From DATHTC01 sp035456465 (GTDB taxonomy: Bacteria > Actinomycetota > Thermoleophilia > Gaiellales > Gaiellaceae), in the NCBI GenBank assembly GCA_035456465.1, contig DATIDD010000035.1:1-64000 (forward strand): 64,000 nucleotides of DNA, written 5' to 3'. Positions 24,887 to 33,348 of the stretch are shown here, piece by piece; the first letter of the stretch is position 1; each line of letters starts with the position of its first letter. The translations under genes were made by a program, and so were the position numbers. The notes beneath the pieces are model-generated. The model saw only the letters and a list, made by a program, of their open reading frames with translations, was not told the origin of the DNA and made no database searches.

Positions 24887-26431
24887 CTAGGCGCGGCTGT
24901 CCGGGCTCGCCGGCAGCACGGTCACCGTGCCGACCGTCTCCGACGCGTACGACTCCGGCGCGACGTCGCCAACGATCTCCTTGATCTCGTCGCGCACGAG
25001 CGTCTCGCGCTCGAGCAGCGCGGTCGCGAGCCGGTCGAGCGCCGCCCGGTGCTTGCGCAGGAGGGACGCCGCCTCCTCGTACGCCTCGTCCGTGAGCCGG
25101 GCCTGCTCGACGTCGCGCAGCCGCTTCGTCTGCTCGGACAGGGCGTAGTTGTCCGCGCGCATCGTCCGCGAGGTGACCTCTTCGCCCATCCCCCACTCGA
25201 ACACCATCGACCGCGCGATCGCGGTCGCCCGCTCCAGGTCGTTGGCGGCGCCGTTCGTGACCCGGCCGAACACGACCTGCTCGGCGGCACGGCCGGCGAG
25301 GAAGATCTTAAGCTGGTCGACGAGCTCCTCGCGCGTGTGCAGGTAGCGGTCCTCGGTGGGGACGTTGAACGTGTAGCCGAGCGCCTGTCCGCGGGAGACG
25401 ATCGTCACCTTCTGCACCGGCATCGTCTCGCCCATCAGGTGCGACATCAGCGCGTGCCCGGCCTCGTGGTAGGCGAGGATCCGCTTCTCCTTCTCGGTGA
25501 CGACGCGCCGTTGCTGCAACCCGGCGACCACACGCTCCATCGCCGCCTCGAAGTCGCCGTGGTGGACGTACTGCTGCTCCTTCCGTCCCGCGAAGATCGC
25601 CGCCTCGTTGGCGATGTTGGCGAGATCGGCGCCGGTGAGGCCCACCGTCTGGCGGGCGATCTGAGCCAGGTCGACGTCCGGCGCGAGCGGCTTCCCGCGG
25701 GCGTGCACGTGCAGGATCGCCTCGCGGGCCTTCACGTCCGGCGGGGACGCGAGCACCTGCCGGTCGAAGCGGCCCGGCCGCAGCAGCGCGGGGTCGAGGT
25801 CCTGGAGCCGGTTCGAGGCGCCCATGATCACGACCTGCTCCCGCGCGTCGAACCCGTCGAGCTCGACGAGGAGCTGGTTGAGCGTCTGGTCGTGCTCGCG
25901 GTTGAAGCCGCCCCCCTGCCGCGCCGAGCCGACGGCGTCGAGCTCGTCGATGAACACGATCGCCGGCGCGTTCTTCCGCGCCTCGCGGAACAGCCGGCGG
26001 ATGCGGGCCGCGCCGAGCCCCGCGAACATCTCGACGAACGAGGACGCGCTCGCGGCGTAGAACGTCGCGCCGGAGGCGTTCGCGACCGCCTTCGCGAGCA
26101 GGGTCTTGCCGGTCCCCGGAGGCCCGTACAGCAGGATCCCCTTCGGAACGCGCGCGCCGAGGCGCTCGAACCGCTTCGGGGTGCGGAGGAAGTCCACGAC
26201 CTCCTGCAGCTCCTCGCGCGCCTCCTCCAGCCCGGCGACGTCCTCGAACGTGACCGACGACGCCGAGTTCGGCTCGATCTGCGCCGGCTTCACCCGCGGC
26301 ATCAGCTGGACCGTGCGCCAGAGCAGCCACACGATCACGAGCATCAGCAGGAAGAACAGGACCGGCAGCCAGAAGACCACGAAGTCCTGCACGAACGACG
26401 TGACGTCGGCGAGCGGCATCCCCATCCCCAT
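24887..26431 (-). CDS. ftsH: FtsH-family ATP-dependent zinc metalloprotease, short N-terminus
   Basis: FtsH unfolds and degrades membrane and cytosolic proteins. The 514 residues show one membrane helix (about 12-35), then the AAA module: Walker A GPPGTGKTLLAKAVA, pore loop FVEMFAG, Walker B AIVFIDELDAVG, and second region of homology NRLQDLDPALLRPGRFD. The zinc protease has AYHEAGHALMSHL and the third-ligand region NGAANDLERATAIA. Usual FtsH has two helices with an extracytoplasmic domain and more than 600 residues; that domain is absent here. ATGs at 26431, 26425 and 26419 are all possible starts. Confidence 0.92.
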   Translation of the reverse strand: MGMGMPLADVTSFVQDFVVFWLPVLFFLLMLVIVWLLWRTVQLMPRVKPAQIEPNSASSVTFEDVAGLEEAREELQEVVDFLRTPKRFERLGARVPKGILLYGPPGTGKTLLAKAVANASGATFYAASASSFVEMFAGLGAARIRRLFREARKNAPAIVFIDELDAVGSARQGGGFNREHDQTLNQLLVELDGFDAREQVVIMGASNRLQDLDPALLRPGRFDRQVLASPPDVKAREAILHVHARGKPLAPDVDLAQIARQTVGLTGADLANIANEAAIFAGRKEQQYVHHGDFEAAMERVVAGLQQRRVVTEKEKRILAYHEAGHALMSHLMGETMPVQKVTIVSRGQALGYTFNVPTEDRYLHTREELVDQLKIFLAGRAAEQVVFGRVTNGAANDLERATAIARSMVFEWGMGEEVTSRTMRADNYALSEQTKRLRDVEQARLTDEAYEEAASLLRKHRAALDRLATALLERETLVRDEIKEIVGDVAPESYASETVGTVTVLPASPDSRA

Positions 26432-26462
26432 CACGAGGCCTATCGGCACCGCCGAACAATGC

Positions 26463-27011
26463 CTAAAGCGCGCGCACGCAGACGAGCACGGCCTCGTCCG
26501 GCGAGACGGCGACCTCCGCGCCGACGAGCCGCGGATGCCCGAGCCACCACTCGCGCAGCGGGTCGTTGGCCCGGTGCTCGCGGAGGTCGTCGAGGAGCAC
26601 CGTGCCGCCGGGCGCGAGCAGCGAGACGACCTCCTCGGCCTCCTCCGCCGGATCGCGCTTGCCGCCGCCGTCGTAGAACAGGAGGTCGAACGGCGCGTAC
26701 GCCGGCAGCACGTCCAACCACGAACCGCGGAGCACGTGGACATCCGGGTCGTCCGCGAACAGCGCCGCCACCGCCCGCGCCTGCGCGGCCTCGGGCTCGG
26801 CCGTGTACAACGGCACGCCGGGCGCGAGCGCCGCCGCCATCCAGGCGGTGCCGACGCCGGTGCCGGTGCCGATCTCGCCGACGCGTTCGCGCCCCCGTTG
26901 CGCCGCGAGCAGGTGCAGCAGACGCCCCGTCTCGGCCGACGACGACTTCTCGAACCCCAGCTCCGCGGCGAGCGCGAGCGCGCGGTCGACGAGCGGCGGC
27001 TCCGGCGGCAC
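26463..27011 (-). CDS. O-methyltransferase-like SAM-dependent enzyme
   Basis: The 182 residues have a class I methyltransferase fold: EIGTGTGVGTAWMAAAL as the SAM-binding loop near residue 45, an acidic end of strand two in YTAEPEAAQA, and LLFYDGGGKRDPAEEAEEVV with LLAPGGTVLLDDL later. This resembles small catechol-O-methyltransferase-like proteins, but the substrate is unknown. GTG at 27011 is six bases after a TAGTGT box that also forms the -10 of the divergent hydrolase gene. Confidence 0.82.
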   Translation of the reverse strand: MPPEPPLVDRALALAAELGFEKSSSAETGRLLHLLAAQRGRERVGEIGTGTGVGTAWMAAALAPGVPLYTAEPEAAQARAVAALFADDPDVHVLRGSWLDVLPAYAPFDLLFYDGGGKRDPAEEAEEVVSLLAPGGTVLLDDLREHRANDPLREWWLGHPRLVGAEVAVSPDEAVLVCVRAL

Positions 27012-27016
27012 CCCTC

Positions 27017-27023
27017 TACACTA
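27017..27023. promoter_or_regulatory. Overlapping divergent -10 boxes (TACACTA)
   Basis: TACACT on the plus strand is seven bases before GTG 27030. TAGTGT on the minus strand is six bases before GTG 27011. The two boxes share six of seven bases, and both genes would be leaderless. Confidence 0.6.
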
Positions 27024-27029
27024 GATCCC

Positions 27030-28073
27030 GTGCTGCCGGTCCCCGAGCACTTCGACCCGGCGCGCGTCGGCGAGGTCTGGCGGGTCGGGTACGAGGAACG
27101 CGCCGCGGACGCGGAGCGGTGGGTCGAGGCCCAGCGGATCCGCCCGGCGGCGCAGGACGCGTTCCGGATCTGCCTCGTCGCCGTCGACGTCCAGAACACC
27201 TTCTGCACTCCCGGCTTCGAGCTCTTCGTCGCAGGCCGGTCGGGCACCGGCGCCGTCGACGACAACCGCCGCCTGTGCGAGTTCCTCTACCGGAACCTCG
27301 ACACGATCAGCCAGGTCGTGCCGACGCTGGACACGCATCAGGCGATGCAGATCTTCCATTCGGTCTACCTCGTCGACGCGGACGGCCGGCATCCCGAGCC
27401 GTACACCCTCGTGTCCGTGGACGACGTCGACGCGGGCCGCTACCGCGTCAACCCGCTCGTCCTGCAGAGCCTCGGCGTCGACGAGGACTACGCCCGCCGC
27501 CAGCTGCGTCACTACACGCACGCGCTGGAGTCCGGCGGGAAGTACGCGCTCACCGTCTGGCCCTACCACGCGATGCTCGGCGGGATCGGGCACGCGCTCG
27601 TCTCGTCCGTGGAGGAGGCGATCTTCTTCCATTCGCTCGCGCGGGCGACCCAGCCGCGCTTCGAGGTCAAGGGCCTGAACCCGCTCACGGAGCACTACTC
27701 CGTGCTCGGGCCCGAGGTGACGGAGGGGCCGGACGGCGAGCCGATCGCGGCGAAGAACCACGAGCTGCTCGAGCTGCTCCTCTCGTTCGACGCCGTCGTC
27801 GTCGCCGGCCAGGCCAAGAGCCACTGCGTGGCCTGGACGATCGACGACCTGCTGGCCGGGATCGAGGAGCGTGAGCTGGGACGGAAGGTCTACCTGCTCG
27901 AGGACTGCACGTCCCCGGTCGTGATCCCGGGAGTCGTCGACTACACCGAGGAGGCCGACCGGGCCTTCGCGCGCTTCGCGGAGGCCGGGATGCACGTCGT
28001 CCGCTCGACCGACCCGATCACGAGCTGGCCGGACCTGCGGCTGCCCGCCCAGGCGTCGCGACTCACCGCGTAG
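27030..28073 (+). CDS. Isochorismatase-like cysteine hydrolase, probable nicotinamidase
   Basis: The 347 residues carry the triad of the cysteine hydrolase family: Asp in ICLVAVDVQNTFCTPGFEL, Lys in SGGKYALTVWPYH and Cys in AGQAKSHCVAWTIDD. Ordinary nicotinamidases have about 200 residues, so this is an enlarged form with an N-terminal extension (about 1-50) and inserted segments. The next gene, on the other strand, is nicotinate phosphoribosyltransferase, which uses the product of nicotinamidase. This supports a role in NAD salvage, but other amides are possible. Confidence 0.78.
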   Translation: MLPVPEHFDPARVGEVWRVGYEERAADAERWVEAQRIRPAAQDAFRICLVAVDVQNTFCTPGFELFVAGRSGTGAVDDNRRLCEFLYRNLDTISQVVPTLDTHQAMQIFHSVYLVDADGRHPEPYTLVSVDDVDAGRYRVNPLVLQSLGVDEDYARRQLRHYTHALESGGKYALTVWPYHAMLGGIGHALVSSVEEAIFFHSLARATQPRFEVKGLNPLTEHYSVLGPEVTEGPDGEPIAAKNHELLELLLSFDAVVVAGQAKSHCVAWTIDDLLAGIEERELGRKVYLLEDCTSPVVIPGVVDYTEEADRAFARFAEAGMHVVRSTDPITSWPDLRLPAQASRLTA

Positions 28074-29093
28074 CTACTCGACGAGCTCGAGCCGCGGGTT
28101 CGGGCGCAGGCGCCGACCCACCTTCGCCGCCGGCCCGCCCTCGGTGAGCACGATGTCGGCCGTGTAGTCGTTCGCGCCGCGGATCAGCGACGACCCGATC
28201 CCGTAGGCGTCGACGGGGACGCCGGCCTCCGCGAACGCCAGGATCTTCTCCTTCGTGAACCCGCCCGAGGCGACGATGCGGACGTGCTCGAACCCCTCCG
28301 CGTCGAGCGCCTTGCGCACCTTCCAGACGAGCCGGTCGTTCACGCCCGTCGGCTTGAAGTCCCCCAACTCCCCGAGCAAGGACTCGTCGACGAGCGTCTC
28401 GGACGTGTCGAGCCGGACGCCCCAGAGACGGTCGCCGAGCGCGCGCGCCACCTCCAGCGCCGTCTCGACCGAGCGGTTGTCGAAATCCACCAGCACCGTG
28501 ACGTTCAGGTCGTCGGGCGCCCAGGCCGCGAACCGCTCCGCCGCCAGCACCGTGTCGCCGCCGTACGCGGAGATCAGCGAGTGCGGCACGGTCCCGACGC
28601 CCTTGCCGCCCCACCAGGACGCCTGCTCGTCCGTCGTCACCCCGACGGGCATCCCCACGACCCGCCCGGCGAGGTACGCCGCGTAGCCGTCCCCCGTCTG
28701 GACGCGCCAGTGGTCGTGGCGGGCAGGCATGAAGATCACCGTCTTCGGTCGCGCCGCCTGCAGCACCTCGATCACGTTCGTCGTCACCAGCGTCCGCCGG
28801 GCGAGCACGCCGAGGTACACCGTCTCGAGGTGCGCGAACAGCGTGTAGTCGCCCTCGATCGTCATCACCGTCTCCCACGGCGCGATCCGGTCGCCGTCGT
28901 AGAGGGCCCTGACCGTGAGCGCGTCCCAGTCGTGCGAGCAGAGCTTGAGGATCGCGATCGCCTCGTCCATGCCGCCGAGCCACGCGTGCTCCTTCTGGAA
29001 CACCTGCATCAGCACGCGCGGCCGGCGGCCGTCGTGGAGGAGCGTCTCGCGCGTGTGGTTGAAGTACGCGTCGGTGTAGTAGCCCTCCCGCAT
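28074..29093 (-). CDS. pncB: Nicotinate phosphoribosyltransferase
   Basis: This enzyme converts nicotinate and PRPP to nicotinate mononucleotide. The 339 residues show GYYTDAYFNHTRETLL, VFQKEHAWLGGMDEAI, PHSLISAYGGDTVLAAERFA, the strands VLVDFDNRS and GVRLDTSE, and the phosphate loop IVASGGFTKEKI with DAYGIGSSLI. ATG 29093 is the first start codon, but the frame is open upstream and the in-frame segment APETFDLPVEK looks like homologous protein, so the true N-terminus may be longer with an unusual start. The stop abuts the stop of the convergent hydrolase gene. Confidence 0.92.
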   Translation of the reverse strand: MREGYYTDAYFNHTRETLLHDGRRPRVLMQVFQKEHAWLGGMDEAIAILKLCSHDWDALTVRALYDGDRIAPWETVMTIEGDYTLFAHLETVYLGVLARRTLVTTNVIEVLQAARPKTVIFMPARHDHWRVQTGDGYAAYLAGRVVGMPVGVTTDEQASWWGGKGVGTVPHSLISAYGGDTVLAAERFAAWAPDDLNVTVLVDFDNRSVETALEVARALGDRLWGVRLDTSETLVDESLLGELGDFKPTGVNDRLVWKVRKALDAEGFEHVRIVASGGFTKEKILAFAEAGVPVDAYGIGSSLIRGANDYTADIVLTEGGPAAKVGRRLRPNPRLELVE

Positions 29094-29139
29094 CTTCTCG
29101 ACCGGAAGGTCGAACGTCTCCGGTGCGAGCCGGCGGGGC

Positions 29140-29949
29140 TCAGCGGTGACGGTCGTCGCGCGCCTCCTCGGGCTGCTGCTCCTCGAGCTCGACGCACGCC
29201 TCGAGCGCCGCGCGCGCGACCTCGAGCTGCGCCGGCGACGGCTCGGCGGTGGCGAAGCGGGCCTGGAGCTCGTGGCCCGGCCGCGCCAGCACCCGGGCGA
29301 GCCGCCGGTCCGGGTTGCGCGTCATCCAGCCGAACAGCTCCACGGAGGCCGCGGCCGCGCCGACCGCCGCCGCGGCACGCGCCGGGGTGCGGACGCCCTC
29401 GGGCGCGCGCGACGCGAGCGCGTTTCCCAGCGCGGAGGTCGCGAGCAGCGGGCCGACGAGGTGCGAGCCGCACCGCTCGTGCTCCTTCGGGCGCGCCTCG
29501 CCGTGCTCGTAGCTCCCGATCGAGACATGCTCGGCGCCGTGGTAGGCGGCGAGCTCGCCCCCTCGGAGCGCATAGAGCGCCGGCGCGAAGGAGACGAGGC
29601 CGCTCGCCAGCTCGCGCGCCAGCGGGCCGAGCCCGCGCGAGCCGCGGATGCCGCGGATCGCCACGGTGCTCGCGGCCATCATCCCGAGCACGCCGGGGCG
29701 CTCGAACGGCAGCTTCGCCTCCGGGAGCCCTCGCTTCACCTGCGGCAGCACCGCGAACGCGTCGACCAGCTTCGCCGGCCCGCGCAGCAGCGGGTGGGTG
29801 ACGCGCGACGCGATGCCGTGCTTGCGCGCGGAGGCCACCTTGATCCGGCCGTCGGGGAGGCGGACCGCGGCTCCCCAGGCCGTCGGGCCGTGCACGAGCA
29901 CGCCGTTCGGCAGCGCCATCCCTCCGAGCCTGATCGTCCCGCGCGCCAT
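29140..29949 (-). CDS. DUF1385 family membrane-associated protein
   Basis: The 269 residues show the DUF1385 pattern: IRLGGMALPNGVLVHGPTAW, a variable charged middle, and AAYHGAEHVSIGSYEHGEAR followed by HERCGSHLVGPLL. Two or three hydrophobic segments lie in between. The family is conserved in Firmicutes and Actinobacteria; its function is not known to me. The ATG is seven bases after a TAACGT box. It precedes pncB by 46 bases and may share its transcript. Confidence 0.85.
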   Translation of the reverse strand: MARGTIRLGGMALPNGVLVHGPTAWGAAVRLPDGRIKVASARKHGIASRVTHPLLRGPAKLVDAFAVLPQVKRGLPEAKLPFERPGVLGMMAASTVAIRGIRGSRGLGPLARELASGLVSFAPALYALRGGELAAYHGAEHVSIGSYEHGEARPKEHERCGSHLVGPLLATSALGNALASRAPEGVRTPARAAAAVGAAAASVELFGWMTRNPDRRLARVLARPGHELQARFATAEPSPAQLEVARAALEACVELEEQQPEEARDDRHR

Positions 29950-29956
29950 CGTCGTG

Positions 29957-29962
29957 ACGTTA
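29957..29962 (-). promoter_or_regulatory. -10 box (TAACGT) of the DUF1385 gene
   Basis: TAACGT on the minus strand is seven bases before ATG 29949 and lies between that gene and the amidotransferase upstream of it. No ribosome binding site is seen. Confidence 0.4.
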
Positions 29963-29967
29963 TCGAC

Positions 29968-30627
29968 TCACAGTCGCATACCGCAAACCTCGAGGAAGCC
30001 GCGGCAGATGCGTGCGCCGAGGCCACGCCACGCGTCGTAGTCGCCGCCCGGCGGCGCACGGTCGTCGTCGGCCGCCCATGCCGCGGCGATCGCGGCATCC
30101 ACCTCCGGGTGGAACTGCAGGCCCCAGACGCGGTTGCCGTGACGGAAGGCCTGCAACCCGGCCCGGCTGCGTGCGAGCGGCGTCGCTCCGGCGGGGAGCC
30201 CGAACCCGTACCGGTGCCACTGGAACGCCTCGAACCGCGGCGGCAGCCCGCCGAGGAGCGGATCGTCCCCCGCCTCCTCGGTGAGCCCGACCTCGACGAA
30301 GCCGATCTCCTCGGGCGCCGGCCCCACCGGCGCCCCGAGCATGCGCGCGAGCAGCTCCCCGCCGAGGCAGATCCCGAGGGTCGGAACGTCCGCGCCGACG
30401 ACGGCACGGAGCACCTCCAGCTCCGCGAGGATCCACGGGTGGAGGTGCTCCTGGTCGGGGTGAGGGCTGCCGCCGAAGGCGATCACGCCGTCGAAGGAGG
30501 CGGGCTCGGCGGGCGCCTCCGGCTCGCGGACGTCCCAGACGACCAGCTCCGCCCCCGCCTCGAGCACGACCTCGGCATAGGTGCCGGGAGGAGCATCGGG
30601 CTGGTGGACGAGCGCGAGCAGCCGCAC
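29968..30627 (-). CDS. Class I glutamine amidotransferase-like protein
   Basis: The 219 residues form a class I amidotransferase domain with nucleophile LGICLGGELLARML, the catalytic histidine and glutamate in GLQFHPEVD, and EAFQWHRYGFGLP. It resembles GMP-synthase-like free amidotransferases more than PabA/TrpG. GTG 30627 is two bases after the pabC stop, so it is the third gene of a pabB-pabC unit. It might supply ammonia to PabB, but the usual PabA motifs are not evident. Confidence 0.85.
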   Translation of the reverse strand: MRLLALVHQPDAPPGTYAEVVLEAGAELVVWDVREPEAPAEPASFDGVIAFGGSPHPDQEHLHPWILAELEVLRAVVGADVPTLGICLGGELLARMLGAPVGPAPEEIGFVEVGLTEEAGDDPLLGGLPPRFEAFQWHRYGFGLPAGATPLARSRAGLQAFRHGNRVWGLQFHPEVDAAIAAAWAADDDRAPPGGDYDAWRGLGARICRGFLEVCGMRL

Positions 30628-30629
30628 CG

Positions 30630-31460
30630 CTACGGCACCCCGGCGAGGTCGCGCAGGGCCCGCTGCAGACGTGCCGCCGCGTCGCCCCGCGCCATCGGGC
30701 GGCCGCCGAGCTCCACCACGGGCAGCACCTCGCGCACGGACGACGAGGTGAAGGCCTCCTCGGCGGCCGCCATGCGCTCGAGCGGGAACACGCCCTCCTC
30801 GACCCCGTAGCCCAGCCCCGGCGCGAGCTCGAGCAGCGCGGCGCGGGTGACGCCCGCGAGCACGCCGAGGTCGAGCGACGGCGTGAGCAGCATCGAGCCC
30901 TCGCGCCACCAGACGTTCGAGACCGTCCCCTCGAGCACCGTACCGCCGGCGTCGACGAACACCGCGTCGTCCGCGCCCCGGCGCTTCGCCTCGGCGTCGG
31001 CGGCGGCGTTCACGGCGTAGCTCGTCGACTTCACCCCGCCGAGCAGCCACGGCGCCGAGGCGCGGACGCCGAGCAGCGGCACGAGCCGGATCCCGCGGGC
31101 GCGGGCATCCTCGATCCACGACGGGATCGGGGACACGAGCGCGAGCCCCACCGGCGAGCCGCCCTCGCGACCGGCGGTCCACAGCAGCCGGAGCACGACC
31201 TCCGGACGGCCGGCCGCCGCGAGCGCCTCGCCCGCGGTCCGCGCCAGCTCCTCCTGCGGGATCGCTGCGAGGCCGATCCGTGCCGCAGACGCCTCGAGCC
31301 GATCGAGGTGGGCCTCGAGCCGGAACGGTCGCCCGCCGTAGACGCGCAACGTCTCGAAGGCCGCGCGTCCGCGGAGCAGCGCCTCGTCGTCGGCATGGAG
31401 CACCGGCTCGTCGGGGTCGACCACGCCGCGGCCGGTGACGGCGAGCGCGAGCAGGCTCAC
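30630..31460 (-). CDS. pabC: Aminodeoxychorismate lyase / class IV aminotransferase
   Basis: This PLP enzyme releases p-aminobenzoate from aminodeoxychorismate in folate synthesis. The 276 residues show HADDEALLRGRAAFETLRVY at the start, the PLP lysine in LLGGVKSTSYAVNAAA, and the cofactor-phosphate region GTVLEGTVSNVWW with LAGVTRAALLELA. Fold type IV branched-chain or D-amino acid aminotransferases look similar, but overlap of its GTG with the pabB stop (GTGA) makes PabC the best call. Confidence 0.88.
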   Translation of the reverse strand: MSLLALAVTGRGVVDPDEPVLHADDEALLRGRAAFETLRVYGGRPFRLEAHLDRLEASAARIGLAAIPQEELARTAGEALAAAGRPEVVLRLLWTAGREGGSPVGLALVSPIPSWIEDARARGIRLVPLLGVRASAPWLLGGVKSTSYAVNAAADAEAKRRGADDAVFVDAGGTVLEGTVSNVWWREGSMLLTPSLDLGVLAGVTRAALLELAPGLGYGVEEGVFPLERMAAAEEAFTSSSVREVLPVVELGGRPMARGDAAARLQRALRDLAGVP

Positions 31461-32503
31461 GCGGGCGTCGGCTCCGGCAGCGGCGCGCCGAGGGCGGCCA
31501 GCAGCGGCGCCGCCTTCGTCCGCGTCTCCTCGAGCTCCGCCTCCGGCTCCGAGTCCCAGACGATCCCGCCGCCGACCCACAGGTGGATGCGCCCGTCGGC
31601 CACCGCGAAGGTGCGGATGGTGAGCGCGAGGTCGAGGTCCCCGTTCGGCCGAACCGTGCCGATCGCTCCCATCGACGCCCCGCGGCCGGCGGGCTCGAGC
31701 GCCGCGATCAGGTCCACGGCAGCGATCTTCGGAGCGCCCGTCACGGAGCCGCCCGGGAAGACGGCGCCGAGGAGCTCGGCGATGCCGACGCCGTCGCGGA
31801 GGCGTCCCTCGACGGTCGAGACCAGGTGCTCGACGCCAGCGAGCTCGCGCCCTGCCATCAGCTCCGGCCAGCGGACGCTCCCGGCCTCGCACACGCGCGA
31901 GAGGTCGTTCCGCTCGAGGTCGACGATCATCACGTGCTCGGCCGCGTCCTTCGCTCCCTCGACGGGAACGCCGGCGGGCCGCGTGCCCTTGATCGGACAC
32001 GTCCACACGCGGCGGCCACGACGCGAGACGAGGAGCTCGGGCGAGGCAGAGACGACGGCCCAGCCGTCGCCGGCGAGCGGCTGCGGCCGGAGCGGCCGCA
32101 GCGGCGACAGCGCCGCGGCGAGCGCGAGCGGGTCGCCGTCGAACGGCGCGGACAGGTGGCGGACGAGGTTCACCTGGTAGACGTCGCCGCGCGCGATCGC
32201 GGCCCGCACCGCCTCGACCGCCGCCAGGTACTCGGCGTCGGGCCACGACGGCTCCCACGTCCCGATCCGGAAGGGACACCGCAACGGACCGTCCGGGATC
32301 GCGTCGCGGCGGCGGAGGCGACAGGCCAGCAGCGGCAGGGGGCACGGCTCCGGCGGCGCCGGGGCAGCCTCTCGCCGGATCGCGTGCGAGAGCCCGTAGT
32401 GGAGGAACAGGTCGGCGACCCGGTCGTCACGGCCCCACAGCTCCTCGTCGAGGTGGCGCTCCAGCGCCTCGAGCGCACCGTCGGCTTGGAAGAGCTCGAG
32501 CAC
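31457..32503 (-). CDS. pabB: Aminodeoxychorismate synthase component I
   Basis: PabB adds ammonia to chorismate on the way to folate. The 348-residue chorismate-binding domain shows ARGDVYQVNLVRHL, CPIKGTRPAG with the lysine typical of PabB (anthranilate synthase has A), VDLERNDLSRVCEAGSV, FPGGSVTGAPKIAA and GGIVWDSEPEAELEET. The N-terminal region is shorter than in stand-alone PabB proteins of 450 residues. GTG is six bases after a TAGCGT box shared in reverse with the divergent gene. Confidence 0.93.
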   Translation of the reverse strand: MLELFQADGALEALERHLDEELWGRDDRVADLFLHYGLSHAIRREAAPAPPEPCPLPLLACRLRRRDAIPDGPLRCPFRIGTWEPSWPDAEYLAAVEAVRAAIARGDVYQVNLVRHLSAPFDGDPLALAAALSPLRPLRPQPLAGDGWAVVSASPELLVSRRGRRVWTCPIKGTRPAGVPVEGAKDAAEHVMIVDLERNDLSRVCEAGSVRWPELMAGRELAGVEHLVSTVEGRLRDGVGIAELLGAVFPGGSVTGAPKIAAVDLIAALEPAGRGASMGAIGTVRPNGDLDLALTIRTFAVADGRIHLWVGGGIVWDSEPEAELEETRTKAAPLLAALGAPLPEPTPA

Positions 32504-32508
32504 GCGCC

Positions 32509-32515
32509 TACGCTA
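32509..32515. promoter_or_regulatory. Overlapping divergent -10 boxes (TACGCTA)
   Basis: TACGCT on the plus strand is exactly six bases before GTG 32521, and TAGCGT on the minus strand is exactly six bases before GTG 32503. Only 17 bases separate the two start codons, so both messages should be leaderless. Confidence 0.6.
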
Positions 32516-32520
32516 CCTCG

Positions 32521-33348
32521 GTGGTGCTCGGGGCAGCCCTGCTCGCCGCCGCCGCGCTCGCGGTCCCCTCGCCGGCGCAGCTCCTGGCACGCCACGTCCC
32601 CGTGCTGGTGCTCGCTGCAGGGGAGGCGTACGGGCCCTCACCGGTCGAGCCGTACCTCGCCGCCGCACCCCAGTCGGGCGACCACCTCGACGTGACCGCC
32701 TGCGACCCGAGGACGGGGCCCGACGCGATCCCGTGCTACGCGGCGCTCGGCGGAGCGCCGACGACGTACGGCCGCGCGGTCGTCACCACGAAGCGGATCG
32801 TGCTCTCCTACTGGCTCTTCTACCCCTACAACCTCTGGACGGTGGGAACGCCGACGGCGGGGCCGATCTGGCGAAGCCACGAGGGGGACTGGGAGGAGGT
32901 CGTGGTCGTGCTCGACCGGAAGGGGACGCCGCTCGAGGTCGGCTACAGCCAGCACTGCGGGGGCGAGCGCCGCCGCTGGAGCCGGGCGACGAGGCTCGGG
33001 CGCCGCCCGGTCGCGTTCGTCGCGCTCGGCTCGCACGCGAACTACGCGCGGCGCGGGACCTACCGCCACGACCTGCGCTGCTGGCCGGAGGCGGCGCGGA
33101 TCGTGTTCCAGGCGCTCCGGACGACGCCCGTCGACGTCGCCGGCGGCGGGCAGACGGTGCGACCGCGGCTCGTCCGGCTCGCACCGGCGCCGTCCTGGCT
33201 CTCGTTCGCGGGCGCGTGGGGCGAGACCGGCTGGTTCCGCGCCGGCGGCGCGACGATCTCCTTCGGGCTCGGCCCGCCCGGGCCGGCGTTCCACGCGGAA
33301 TGGCGGAACCCGTTGCGCGAGCTGGCGCGCTGGCCGCTCAGGCGCTGA
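32521..33348 (+). CDS. Secreted Vps62-like protein of unknown function
   Basis: The 275 residues begin with a hydrophobic signal-like segment (LGAALLAAAALAVPSPAQLL). The motifs SHEGDWEEVVVVLD, VGYSQHCGGERRRW and FVALGSHANYARRGTY match the Vps62/DUF946-type conserved patches, whose role in bacteria is unknown. The histidine and acidic residues of HEGDWE and GSHANY suggest a metal site. Four cysteines (DVTACDP, IPCYA, QHCGG, LRCWP) may form disulfides outside the cell. The end overlaps the M20 peptidase gene by 11 bases. Confidence 0.7.
   Translation: MVLGAALLAAAALAVPSPAQLLARHVPVLVLAAGEAYGPSPVEPYLAAAPQSGDHLDVTACDPRTGPDAIPCYAALGGAPTTYGRAVVTTKRIVLSYWLFYPYNLWTVGTPTAGPIWRSHEGDWEEVVVVLDRKGTPLEVGYSQHCGGERRRWSRATRLGRRPVAFVALGSHANYARRGTYRHDLRCWPEAARIVFQALRTTPVDVAGGGQTVRPRLVRLAPAPSWLSFAGAWGETGWFRAGGATISFGLGPPGPAFHAEWRNPLRELARWPLRR

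Noticed and set aside
23516..27874. A 1452-codon plus-strand open frame
   Set aside because: It lies antisense to the propeller protein, ftsH and the methyltransferase, is rich in Arg and Pro, and matches no family; only its end overlaps the real hydrolase gene in another frame.
27030..28073. Isochorismatase of a siderophore cluster
   Set aside because: No siderophore genes are near, and the partner gene pncB points to nicotinamide metabolism.
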